DNA of 64,000 bases, from NCBI RefSeq assembly GCF_035825295.1, contig NZ_JAYMGI010000002.1, forward strand, positions 3,105,001 through 3,169,000, written 5' to 3'. This stretch comes from Actinacidiphila sp. DG2A-62 (GTDB taxonomy: Bacteria > Actinomycetota > Actinomycetes > Streptomycetales > Streptomycetaceae). This document shows positions 19,125 through 27,622 of the stretch, in pieces (within the stretch, counting starts at the first letter, position 1; each line of letters starts with the position of its first letter). The translations under genes were made by a program, and so were the position numbers. The notes beneath the pieces are model-generated. The model made no database searches, had not been told where the DNA came from, and saw only the letters and a program-made list of their open reading frames with translations.

Positions 19125-20198
19125 TCAGGCCCAGGGGCCGGGCGGGGCCGGGGCGCGGCGCGGGGTGCGGCGGGGCGGGCCGGAGGCGCCGAGCAGGATC
19201 AGCCGGGCGGCCCGGTGCCGCTGGCCGGCGTAGGGCTCCAGCAGCTCCAGCATGGTCGCGTCGTCGGTGCGGTGCGCGCCGGTCAGCGCGTAGCCGATGT
19301 GGTGCGGCAGGTGCAGGTCGCCGACGGTGACCGCGTCGGCCGCGCCGTGGCTGCGCTGCAGCGTCTCGGCCGCGGTCCACGGGCCGACGCCCGGCACGGT
19401 CTGCAGCCGCGCCGACGCCTCCTCCGGGGGCAGCGCGGCGAGCGACTCCAGGCGCGGGCCGAGGCGGGCCGCGCGCAGCACGGTGGCCGCGCGCTTGTCG
19501 TCCACGCCCGCGCAGTGCCAGTCCCACGAGGGGACGCGGGACCAGCCGCGCGCGTCCGGCATGACGCGCATGCCGCCGGCCGCGGCGGGGCCGGGAGCGG
19601 GTTCGCCGTGCTGGAGCAGCAGCAGCTTCCAGGCGCGGTACGCCTCGGCGGTGGTGACCTTCTGCTCCAGGATCGAGGGGATCAGCGCTTCCAGCACCAG
19701 GCCGGTGCGGGTCAGGCGCAGGCCGGGGTGGCGGCGGTGGGAGCGGTGCACGACGCGGTGGCGCGGGACGAAGGCGGCGGGCTCGTCGTCCGCGCCGAGC
19801 AGGGCGGGCATCGCGTCCAGGAGCCACTGGGCGCCGGGGCCCCACGCGGTGCCCTCCAGCGCGGCGGGGGTTCCGGTGATGCGCAGCGTCGCCGCGCCCT
19901 CGGGGGTGCGGCTGGCGCGCCACACCGCGCCGTCCGGGGTGATCCGGAACGCGGGGTCGCCGCCGCCGCGGCGCAGCGGCATCACCGTGCGCCGCACGTC
20001 CAGCGGGCCCGGCGGCGCCCACCTGCGCGTGACGCCCCCGCTGCTGGTCGCCGTCGCGCTCCCGGCCACCCGGGTCGCGGCCGGCGCCGCGAGCCCGCTG
20101 CCGCTCTCTGTCGCGCGGTCCGTCGCACTGCGGGCCGCGCCTACGTGGCTGGGCGCGCTTGCGCCCGCGGCGGGGCGGGGCGGGGGGATCGGGGGCAC
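19125..20198 (-). CDS. AlkA-like DNA-3-methyladenine glycosylase (HhH-GPD)
   Basis: Base-excision repair glycosylase of the helix-hairpin-helix superfamily. 357 residues. Seen: ALIPSILEQKVTTAEAYRAW, the hairpin motif LQTVPGVGPWTAAETLQRSH, and the catalytic aspartate region ADAVTVGDLHLPHHIGYAL. The first 50 residues are low-complexity and not typical; the GTG start is supported by TAGTCT (20210-20205) placed 6 nt upstream, a leaderless arrangement. Which alkylated bases it removes cannot be told. Confidence 0.88.
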   Translation of the reverse strand: MPPIPPPRPAAGASAPSHVGAARSATDRATESGSGLAAPAATRVAGSATATSSGGVTRRWAPPGPLDVRRTVMPLRRGGGDPAFRITPDGAVWRASRTPEGAATLRITGTPAALEGTAWGPGAQWLLDAMPALLGADDEPAAFVPRHRVVHRSHRRHPGLRLTRTGLVLEALIPSILEQKVTTAEAYRAWKLLLLQHGEPAPGPAAAGGMRVMPDARGWSRVPSWDWHCAGVDDKRAATVLRAARLGPRLESLAALPPEEASARLQTVPGVGPWTAAETLQRSHGAADAVTVGDLHLPHHIGYALTGAHRTDDATMLELLEPYAGQRHRAARLILLGASGPPRRTPRRAPAPPGPWA

Positions 20199-20246
20199 GC
20201 GCCGAGACTACGCGGCTCCCCCGCGGGCGGTGTGGCCGGATGCGCA

Positions 20247-20300
20247 CCGGGCGGCCCCCTCCGCCCGGATGCCCACCGGGGCGGCCCCCTCCGCCCGGTG
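20247..20300. terminator. Twin GC hairpins between the IS element and the glycosylase gene
   Basis: CCGGGCGG/CCGCCCGG (20247-20254 and 20261-20268) and a near copy at 20275-20300 share the loop CCCCCT. They look like a duplicated terminator for transcripts arriving from the guanylyltransferase side. Confidence 0.5.
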
Positions 20301-20432
20301 ACGCACCCCCGGTCCGCTCCGGTTCGGCGCGCCGTCTCCCCGTTCCCCGGGTGACGTGGCGTTCGGCGTCCTGCGGGAGACCACAGGGGCGTCTCGTCGC
20401 CGGGCGGGTTGCTCCGGGGGCGCGCGGACACC

Positions 20433-21513
20433 CTAGGTGTTCTGTCTCGGGAGGTTGTGGACGGTGACGGAGATCATCACTCGCTGATCTTGAAAAGGGT
20501 GAGGGCCTTCTGGCCTGGTGTGGATTGCGACATCTGCACCGGCGACCAGAAAGGCCCTCGTGCCTCACCGTAACGCACCCCTGACCGAGACCGGACGTCT
20601 GCGTCTGGCACGCTGCGTGGTGGACGACGGCTGGCCGCTGCGGCGGGCGGCCGAACGCTTCCAGGTCTCGCCGACCACCGCTCAGCGCTGGGCCGAGCGC
20701 TACCGGCAGTTCGGTGAGGCCGGGATGGGCGACCGCTCCTCCCGCCCGCGCACAAGCCCCCGCCGCACCCCGACCCGCACCGAGCGCCGGATCATCAAGG
20801 TCCGCGTCCTGCGCCGCTGGGGACCGGCCCGTATCGCGCACCTGCTACGGCTGGCGCCCTCGACCGTGCACCGGGTCCTGACCCGCTACGGCCTGGCCCG
20901 TCTGGCCCACCTGGACCGGGCCACCGGCCGCGTCATACGCCGCTACGAACGCGACCGGCCCGGCGAACTCGTCCACATCGACATCAAGAAGCTCGGCAAC
21001 ATCCCCGACGGCGGCGGCCACAAGGTCCTGGGCCGCCAAGCAGGCCGCAAGACCCGCTCAAACGCCGGCTACAGCTACCTCCACACCGCCGTCGACGACC
21101 ACTCCCGCCTGGCCTACAGCGAAATCCTGCCCGACGAGAAGAAGGAGACCGCCACCGGCTTCTGGACCCGCGCCCACGCCTTCTTCGCCCAGGCCGGCAT
21201 CACCGTCGAACGCGTGCTGACCGACAACGGCTCCTGCTACCGCTCACGCGACTGGCGCGACCTGCTGACGGCAGCCGGGATCACCCACAAACGAACCCGG
21301 CCCTACCGGCCCCAGACCAACGGCAAGGTCGAACGCTTCAACCGCACCCTGCTCGACGAGTGGGCCTACGCCCGCCCCTACCGCTCCGAGGCCGAACGCC
21401 GCAACGCCTTCCCCGACTGGCTCCACACCTACAATCACCACCGCGGACACACCGCGCTGAAAGGCCAACCACCCGCCAGCCGCGTCCCCAACCTCACAGG
21501 GCAATACACCTAG
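20433..21513. mobile_element. IS481-family insertion sequence with CTAG target duplication
   Basis: The element spans 20437-21509 (1073 bp), flanked by CTAG at 20433-20436 and 21510-21513. Its imperfect terminal inverted repeats start GTGTTCTGTCTCGGGAGG on the left and, read inward from the right, GTGTATTGCCCTGTGAGG. It carries one intact transposase gene, so it may still be active. It sits between two genes and disrupts neither. Confidence 0.9.
20560..21513 (+). CDS. IS481-family transposase
   Basis: DDE-type transposase of 317 residues from the GTG at 20560 (PHRNAPLTETGRLRLARC). A helix-turn-helix N-terminus has WPLRRAAERFQVSPTTAQRW. The catalytic triad is visible as HIDIKKLGN (D), LTDNGSCYRSRDW (D) and NGKVERFNRTLLDEW (E), followed by TYNHHRGHTALKGQPP. 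The last codon ACC and the TAG stop straddle the element's right edge, so the stop comes from the CTAG target duplication. Intact and without frame breaks. Confidence 0.95.
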   Translation: MPHRNAPLTETGRLRLARCVVDDGWPLRRAAERFQVSPTTAQRWAERYRQFGEAGMGDRSSRPRTSPRRTPTRTERRIIKVRVLRRWGPARIAHLLRLAPSTVHRVLTRYGLARLAHLDRATGRVIRRYERDRPGELVHIDIKKLGNIPDGGGHKVLGRQAGRKTRSNAGYSYLHTAVDDHSRLAYSEILPDEKKETATGFWTRAHAFFAQAGITVERVLTDNGSCYRSRDWRDLLTAAGITHKRTRPYRPQTNGKVERFNRTLLDEWAYARPYRSEAERRNAFPDWLHTYNHHRGHTALKGQPPASRVPNLTGQYT

Positions 21514-22649
21514 GGCGCGTCCGGGGAGAAGCGGATGGCGGACGCCGGGATGCGGGCGGCGGGCCAGACGCGGGCCCCGGGGAGGAGTTCGTTGTCCGCG
21601 CCGATGTGCGCGGCGTCGCCGACGACGACGCCGTCGAGGACGGTGCGGGGGCCGATGTGGGCGCCGGCGCCGACGAGCGAGTCGCGGACCACCGCGCCCT
21701 CCGCGATGTGCGCGCCGGCCAGGATCGCGCTGCCGTCGACCTGGGCGCCGGAGGCGACGACCGCGCCGGCGGCGACACAGGTGCCGCCGAAGAGCTTGGC
21801 GTCGTCGGCGACCCGGGCGCCGGCCAGGACGAGGCGCTCACCGCACCGCCCGGGCACCGCAGGCGAGGGCGCGCGGCCCAGGACCAGGTCGGCCGAGCCG
21901 CGGACGAACGCCTGGGGCGTGCCGAGGTCCAGCCAGTACGTGGCGTCGACCATGCCCTGCAGGTGCGCGCCGTCGGCGAGCAGCCCGGGGAACGTCTCGC
22001 GCTCGACGCTGACCGGCCGCCCCGCCGGGATCGTGTCCAGGACGCCGCGGGTGAAGACGTAGGCCCCCGCGTTGATCTGGTCGGTGACGATCTCCTCCGG
22101 GGTCTGCGGCTTCTCCAGGAACGCGGTCACGCGCCCGTCCGCGTCCGTGGGCACCAGGCCGAACGCGCGCGGGTCGTCGACCGTCGTCAGGTGCAGGGAG
22201 ACGTCCGCGCCGCTGGAGCGGTGGGTGGCCACCAGGGCCGGGATGTCCAGGCCGGTCAGGATGTCGCCGTTGAAGACCAGCACGGGGTCGCCCGGCGCGG
22301 ACCGCAGCCGGTGGGCGACGTTGCGCAGCGCGCCGCCGGTGCCGAGCGGGTCGGTCTCGGTGACGTACTCCAGGTGCAGCCCGAGCGCCGATCCGTCGCC
22401 GAAGTACGGCTCGAAGACCTCGGCGAGGTACGACGTCGCCAGCACGATGTGCTCCACGCCGGCCGCGCGGGCGCGGGCCAGTTGGTGGGTGAGGAACGGG
22501 ACGCCGGCCGCTGGCACCATCGGCTTGGGCGTGTGGACGGTGAGCGGCCGCAGCCGGGTGCCCTTGCCGCCGACGAGCATGATGGCCTCGGTCGCCGGGC
22601 CGCCGGAGGAGGGGGCGGGTGCGGGCGCCGAGGCGGGGTGTGCACGCAT
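21510..22649 (-). CDS. Mannose-1-phosphate guanylyltransferase-like NDP-sugar pyrophosphorylase
   Basis: Nucleotidyltransferase expected to make GDP-mannose from GTP and mannose-1-phosphate. 379 residues. Seen: the signature MLVGGKGTRLRPLTVHTPKP (about residue 24), FNGDILTGLD with the metal-binding Asp, LEKPQTPEEIVTDQINAGAYVF, WLDLGTP, and a C-terminal left-handed helix of hexapeptide repeats (ILAGAHIAEGAVVRDSLVGA). The ATG at 22649 lies 7 nt after CACTAT (22662-22657), so the gene is probably leaderless; a GTG at 22655 is less likely. Its TAG stop lies in the CTAG where the IS inserted, so the product is unchanged. GDP- versus other NDP-sugar specificity is inferred from the manA/manB context. 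Confidence 0.88.
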   Translation of the reverse strand: MRAHPASAPAPAPSSGGPATEAIMLVGGKGTRLRPLTVHTPKPMVPAAGVPFLTHQLARARAAGVEHIVLATSYLAEVFEPYFGDGSALGLHLEYVTETDPLGTGGALRNVAHRLRSAPGDPVLVFNGDILTGLDIPALVATHRSSGADVSLHLTTVDDPRAFGLVPTDADGRVTAFLEKPQTPEEIVTDQINAGAYVFTRGVLDTIPAGRPVSVERETFPGLLADGAHLQGMVDATYWLDLGTPQAFVRGSADLVLGRAPSPAVPGRCGERLVLAGARVADDAKLFGGTCVAAGAVVASGAQVDGSAILAGAHIAEGAVVRDSLVGAGAHIGPRTVLDGVVVGDAAHIGADNELLPGARVWPAARIPASAIRFSPDAP

Positions 22650-22889
22650 GCGCACGATAGTGACATAAGCCGTAAAGCTGATGAATCAGTACCTGACGCG
22701 TCGTCGGATACGTCGCCCCGCCGGACCCCCGTACGGAGTACCCGCCGCCGCCACGGGTGGTACGCCACCGTACCCGCCGCGCGCGGCCCTCCGCAGCCGG
22801 GTGGTGCGCCGGCGCGCCGCCGAAGGCCCGCGGTCCCGCGGACCCCGCTCCCCCGCGGCCCGCCCGATCATGCCAGTAACCTGGCCCCC

Positions 22890-23657
22890 GTGACAGCCAC
22901 CGTGCAGACTCCCGCCGCATTGCTCGCCGAGGCCCTGCGCGGCGACCCCGGCCGCCCCCTGGTCACCTTCTACGACGACGCGACCGGCGAACGCGTCGAG
23001 CTGTCGGTGGCGACGTTCGGCAACTGGGTCGCCAAGACCGCGAACCTGCTCCAGGACGACCTGGGCGCGCAGCCGGGCGACCGGGTCGCGCTGCTGCTGC
23101 CGGCACACTGGCAGACCGCGGTGTGGCTGCTCGCGGCGTTCTCGGTGGGCGTGGTGGCCGTGCCGGGCGGCGACCCGGGCGGCGCGGACCTCGTGGTGAG
23201 CGGACCGGACACGCTCCAGGAGGCGCTGGCCTGCCGCGGCGAACGGGTCGCGCTGGCGCTGCGCCCGCTGGGGGGCCGCTTCCCGCAGCCGCCGGCCGGG
23301 TTCGCGGACTACGCCGTCGAAGTGCCGTCGAAGGGCGACCGGTTCGCGCCGTACGCACCGGTGGAGCCGGACGCGCCGGCCCTCGAACTGCCCGGCGCCC
23401 AGGGCGCGCCGCAGGTGCTGTCCGGCGCCGAGGTCGTGGCCAGGGCCCGCGCCGACGCCGCGGACCTCGGGCTGGCGCGCGGCTCGCGGGTGCTGACCGG
23501 GCTGCCGTTCGGCGACTGGCCGGGGCTGGCCGCGGGCCTGCTCGCGCCGCTCGCCGCCGACGCGTCCGTGGTGCTCTGCCGCCACCTGGACCAGCTGCCG
23601 GCCGAGCGGCTCGCGCAGCGCCGGGACGCGGAGCGCGTCACGCACGTCGTGCCGTAG
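22890..23657 (+). CDS. TIGR03089 family protein
   Basis: 255-residue actinobacterial protein of unknown function that resembles the N-terminal part of AMP-binding enzymes (LSVATFGNWVAKTANLLQDD, LGAQPGDRVALLLPAHWQTA) but lacks the ATP-binding TSGTTG motif and the C-terminal lid domain. It is therefore unlikely to be an active ligase by itself. The GTG at 22890 lies 7 nt after TAACCT (22877-22882), a leaderless start. It diverges from the guanylyltransferase gene. Confidence 0.85.
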   Translation: MTATVQTPAALLAEALRGDPGRPLVTFYDDATGERVELSVATFGNWVAKTANLLQDDLGAQPGDRVALLLPAHWQTAVWLLAAFSVGVVAVPGGDPGGADLVVSGPDTLQEALACRGERVALALRPLGGRFPQPPAGFADYAVEVPSKGDRFAPYAPVEPDAPALELPGAQGAPQVLSGAEVVARARADAADLGLARGSRVLTGLPFGDWPGLAAGLLAPLAADASVVLCRHLDQLPAERLAQRRDAERVTHVVP

Positions 23658-23921
23658 TCGGAGCCGGAGCCGCAGCCGCAGCCGCAGCGCCGTCCGAGGC
23701 GGGACCGACTCCGGCGCCTTCGCGGCCCGGCCGTGGTGCCCGTGTGGCGTGTGTGGCCGCGCACGCCTGGAGTTGATCACTTCCCGGACAACCGGCGGCG
23801 TAACCGGTCGCTCGGGCAACCAAGTCCGGACCTGGGCTGTCTCAACGTGTGCCGGACGGGCATTCGGTCCGTAGTCCCGGCGACCCCGGCAACCGGCGAC
23901 CTACCGAGGACGGCCACCGAC

Positions 23922-25448
23922 GTGACCACGCCAGCAGACCCCGAGCCCGGCGACCCCGCATCCGGCCCCATACCGGCCGTCCCGACTCCTCCGACTCCTC
24001 CGACTTCTCCGGCCGCCCCCGCGGGTCCCGCGGACCCCGCGCCGCCTGCCGACGCGGAACCCGGCGCCGAACCCGGCCCGGAGGCCGTTGCGGAACCCGT
24101 CACGGAACCGGCCGCGAAAGCCGCCGCGACCGGCCCTTCCGCGACCACCCCCGCGAAGGCCGCCGCAGCCGCCCCCGCCGCGACCGCCCCCGCCGCCCCG
24201 GCGGTCCCCGCGGTCGCCGAACCGCCCGCGGCCCGGCGGCGGTTCCGCTGGCTGCGCGTCCTGGCCGTCTGCACCGCGCTCGTGGTGCTCGCACTGGCCG
24301 GCGGCGCCTGGTACGTGTACCAGCACCTGAACGGCAACATCACCACCGACAACGTCACCGAGACCGAGCTGAAGGCGCAGGAGGACCACCGGCCGGCGCA
24401 GGAGCCGACCGCCGCCGAGAACATCCTGCTGATCGGCTCGGACAACCGCGGCAACGGCAACGAGAAGTACGGCCAGGACAGCGGCACGCAGCGCTCGGAC
24501 ACCACGATCCTGCTGCACCTGTCGGCGGACCGCAGCAACGCCACCGCGATGAGCATCCCGCGCGACCTGATGGCGCACGTCCCGGAGTGCACCAAGCCCG
24601 ATGGCAGCACGATCAGCCCGAAGTTCGAGCAGTTCAACTGGGCGTTCGAGGCGGGCGGCGCGGCCTGCACGATCCGTACGGTCGAGGAGATGACCGGCGT
24701 CCGCGTCGACCACCACCTGATCGTGGACTTCAGCGGCTTCAAGAAGATGGTCGACGCGGTGGACGGCGTCGAGGTGTGCCTGGCCGACCCGGTGCACGAC
24801 CAGCAGGCGCACCTGGACCTGCCAGCCGGCCGGCAGAAGCTGGACGGCGAGCAGGCGCTCGGCTTCGTCCGGGCCCGGCACGGCTTCGGCGACGGCAGCG
24901 ACACCGAACGCATCGGGCGGCAGCAGGACTTCCTGGCCTCGCTGGTCAAGAAGGTGCAGAGCAACGGCGTGCTGCTCAACCCGGTCAAGCTCTACCCGCT
25001 GCTGGACTCCGCGACCAAGTCGCTGACCGCCGACCCCGGGCTCAACTCGCTGAGCGAGCTGTACAAGCTGGCGCAGAGCCTGCAGAAGGTGCCGGCCGGG
25101 CAGATCCACTTCCTGACCGTGCCGCGCGAGCCGTACGTCGAGGACCACAACCGCGACCAGCTCGTCCAGCCCGACGCCGACCGGCTGTTCGCCGCGGTCC
25201 GCGCCGACCAGGCGATCCGCGTGACCTCCGGCCCGACCGACACGGGCGCGCCCTCCGCGTCCACGGGCTCCACGGGCTCCACGGATTCCGCGAGTTCCGC
25301 CGACCCCACGGGCTCCGCCGGCTCCACCAGCGCCCCCTCGTCCACCCCGTCCGCCGGCGCGACCTCCTCCCCCGGCGCCGGCTCCACCTCCGCCCCGACG
25401 TTCCACGGAACCACCGCGGATCGTGACATCTGCGGCAAAGATCAATGA
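23922..25448 (+). CDS. LCP family protein 1 (glycopolymer-peptidoglycan ligase)
   Basis: LytR-CpsA-Psr enzymes transfer lipid-linked glycopolymers to peptidoglycan outside the membrane. 508 residues from the GTG at 23922. An Ala/Pro/Glu-rich cytoplasmic segment (1-100) precedes one membrane helix (VLAVCTALVVLALAGGAWYV). The LCP domain has ILLIGSDNRG, RSDTTILLHLSADRSNATAM, SIPRDLMAHVPEC, FVRARHGFGDGSDTERI and RQQDFL. The C-terminus is Ser/Thr/Pro-rich with no LytR_C domain. The start is uncertain: GAGGA lies 12 nt upstream and the frame is open further 5'. First of six LCP genes in this region. Confidence 0.92.
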   Translation: MTTPADPEPGDPASGPIPAVPTPPTPPTSPAAPAGPADPAPPADAEPGAEPGPEAVAEPVTEPAAKAAATGPSATTPAKAAAAAPAATAPAAPAVPAVAEPPAARRRFRWLRVLAVCTALVVLALAGGAWYVYQHLNGNITTDNVTETELKAQEDHRPAQEPTAAENILLIGSDNRGNGNEKYGQDSGTQRSDTTILLHLSADRSNATAMSIPRDLMAHVPECTKPDGSTISPKFEQFNWAFEAGGAACTIRTVEEMTGVRVDHHLIVDFSGFKKMVDAVDGVEVCLADPVHDQQAHLDLPAGRQKLDGEQALGFVRARHGFGDGSDTERIGRQQDFLASLVKKVQSNGVLLNPVKLYPLLDSATKSLTADPGLNSLSELYKLAQSLQKVPAGQIHFLTVPREPYVEDHNRDQLVQPDADRLFAAVRADQAIRVTSGPTDTGAPSASTGSTGSTDSASSADPTGSAGSTSAPSSTPSAGATSSPGAGSTSAPTFHGTTADRDICGKDQ

Positions 25449-25601
25449 AAACCTGCTGAAAAGTCCGCTCAAGTCTCCGACGGGATCAACGGGTTTGTCC
25501 GCTTGTAGGGACGCAGGATTTGTCACGGCCGGATATCGGCGATGAACTGGGCGGCTAGTGTGAGCGATCCGGCCGTTCCCGGAGGGAGGACCTGAGGGAC
25601 C

Positions 25602-27494
25602 GTGGACACGCAAGGCCGTGGGAACATCGACCCGGCGGACCAGTGGGTGCTGGACCCCGCGACGGGCACCTACCAGTTGCGGCTGGAGCCGGACGCCGGC
25701 GCGCACGCCCCGGGCGTGCCCGCGCAGGCCCGCTACGGCGACGGCGCGGCCGGCGGACCGGCCGCGCACAGCGCCCCCTCCTCCCCCGAGGACGCCGCCG
25801 GCGCCGCGCGCACCGCGCCGCCGGTCCCGTCCGCGCCGACCGGCACCGGCACCGGCACGGCCCCGCTGCCCACCGTCCCGCCCGCCCGCGGCGCCGGCGA
25901 CACCGCGCCCGCCTCCCACGGCCGCCGGGCCGCCCGCACGGCCGCCGCGGCCGGCGGCGGACGCGGCGCCGGCCGGGCGGGAGGCTCGGGCGGGCCGGGC
26001 GCTCCCGGCGGCCCCGGCGGTCCGCGCAGCCGGCGCCGGGCCAAGCCGAAGATGTCCCGCAAGAAGAAGGCGCTGGTGTGGACCGGCGGCGCCGTCGGCT
26101 TCGTGCTGGTGGTCACCGCGGTCGGCGGCTACCTGGTCTACGAGCACTTCAACAACAACATCACGACCGTCGACGTGGGCGACGCGGGCAGCAAGAGCGT
26201 CACCCACGAGGGCCCGATGAACATCCTGGTGATCGGCACCGACAGCCGCCAGGGCCTGGGCAAGAAGTACGGCGACGCGGGCAGCGTCGGCCACGCGGAC
26301 ACCACGATCCTCTTCCACGTCTCGGCCGACCGCTCCAACGCGACCGCGGTGAGCATCCCGCGCGACACCGTGACGGCCATCCCGGACTGCCCGACCAAGC
26401 AGAAGGACGGCTCGACGAAGGTCGTCCCCGGCACGCCGGTGTCGACCTCGTCGCCGAAGTTCAACGAGAGCCTGGGGCAGGACGGCCGCGACCCCGGCTG
26501 CACGATGCGGCTGGTCAGCCAGATGACCGGGCTGAAGATCGACCACTTCATGATGGTCAACTTCGAGGCCGTGAAGACGCTGTCGACCGCGGTCGGCGGC
26601 GTCGAGGTGTGCCTCAACCGGCCGCTGGTCGACGCCAAGTCGCACCTGAACCTCACCGCGGGCCCGCACAAGCTGGAGGGCGAGCAGGCGCTGGAGTTCG
26701 TCAGGACCCGGCACGCGCTGCAGAACCAGAGCGACCTGGACCGGATCAAGCTGCAGCAGAACTTCCTCAGCGCGATGATCCGCCAGATGAAGTCCACCGA
26801 CATACTGACCAGCCCGACCAAGCTGTGGACGCTGGCGAACGCCGCGACCAAGGCGCTCACCGTGGACTCCGCGATCGGCAGCGTCACCAAGCTGAGCAGC
26901 CTGGCCAAGGACCTCAGCAAGGTGAACACCAAGAACATCACGTTCGTCACGCTGCCGGTGGTCGACAACCCCAACGAGAAGGTGCACGCCACCGTCGTCG
27001 TCGACCAGACCCGGGCGCCCCAGCTGCTGCGGCTGATCAAGGACGACACCTCGCTCACCGCGACCAAGAAGAAGACCACGACCGCGACGCCCGACCCGCG
27101 GACCGACGGCCCCAAGGCGACCCCGCACAACACCCGGGTCAACGTCCGCAACGGCAGCGGGATCTTCGGCGCCGCGCAGCAGACGGTGAACTGGCTGCAG
27201 AACGACGAGGGCGTCAACCGCTCGGCGAACATCGGCAACGCGCCGGCCGAGGTGGCGAAGACCACACTGGAGTACGCGCCGAACCAGGCCGACCAGGCCC
27301 GCTCGCTGGCCGCGATGATGGGCCTGCCGGCCTCCGCGCTGCACCAGGGCACGGTGGACGCCGAGCCGCTGGCCTACATGACGCTCACCCTCGGCAAGGA
27401 CTTCACCGCGCCGGGCACGCCGATCGCCGCGCCCACCGCGCTGCCCAGCAGCGTGCCCAAGACGGAAGCGGACAATTCGGCCTGCGTGGGGTGA
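25602..27494 (+). CDS. LCP family protein 2 with LytR C-terminal domain
   Basis: 630 residues, GTG start at 25602 after GGAGGGAGGA. The cytoplasmic N-terminus is Pro/Gly-rich (about 150 residues) and includes the QWVLDPATGTYQLRLEP segment often found in Streptomyces LCP proteins. A membrane helix follows (ALVWTGGAVGFVLVVTAVGG), then the LCP domain (ILVIGTDSRQGLGKKYGD, HADTTILFHVSADRSNATAV, SIPRDTV, FVRTRHALQNQSDLDRIKLQ), then a LytR_C domain near residues 500-600 (VNVRNGSGIFGAAQQTVNWL). It would anchor a secondary wall polymer. Confidence 0.93.
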   Translation: MDTQGRGNIDPADQWVLDPATGTYQLRLEPDAGAHAPGVPAQARYGDGAAGGPAAHSAPSSPEDAAGAARTAPPVPSAPTGTGTGTAPLPTVPPARGAGDTAPASHGRRAARTAAAAGGGRGAGRAGGSGGPGAPGGPGGPRSRRRAKPKMSRKKKALVWTGGAVGFVLVVTAVGGYLVYEHFNNNITTVDVGDAGSKSVTHEGPMNILVIGTDSRQGLGKKYGDAGSVGHADTTILFHVSADRSNATAVSIPRDTVTAIPDCPTKQKDGSTKVVPGTPVSTSSPKFNESLGQDGRDPGCTMRLVSQMTGLKIDHFMMVNFEAVKTLSTAVGGVEVCLNRPLVDAKSHLNLTAGPHKLEGEQALEFVRTRHALQNQSDLDRIKLQQNFLSAMIRQMKSTDILTSPTKLWTLANAATKALTVDSAIGSVTKLSSLAKDLSKVNTKNITFVTLPVVDNPNEKVHATVVVDQTRAPQLLRLIKDDTSLTATKKKTTTATPDPRTDGPKATPHNTRVNVRNGSGIFGAAQQTVNWLQNDEGVNRSANIGNAPAEVAKTTLEYAPNQADQARSLAAMMGLPASALHQGTVDAEPLAYMTLTLGKDFTAPGTPIAAPTALPSSVPKTEADNSACVG

Positions 27495-27622
27495 GCGCGG
27501 GCACGTCGTGTGGCCTGATTGCAACTCCGCGCGCCTCCCGACCGTCTGACTAAGGGATGAGGCTGCGACCGCCAGCCGAGACGAAAGGGCTGACGCCCGC
27601 AGCAGCACGGGGAGAGGACGCT

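Noticed and set aside
23658..23921. A second gene continuing TIGR03089 into an AMP-binding C-terminal domain
   Set aside because: The frame stops at 23657 and no C-terminal ligase motif is found in any frame.
23901..27608. A 1235-codon minus-strand frame opposite LCP1 and LCP2
   Set aside because: Low-complexity antisense frame; the plus strand encodes two LCP proteins with membrane helices and conserved motifs.
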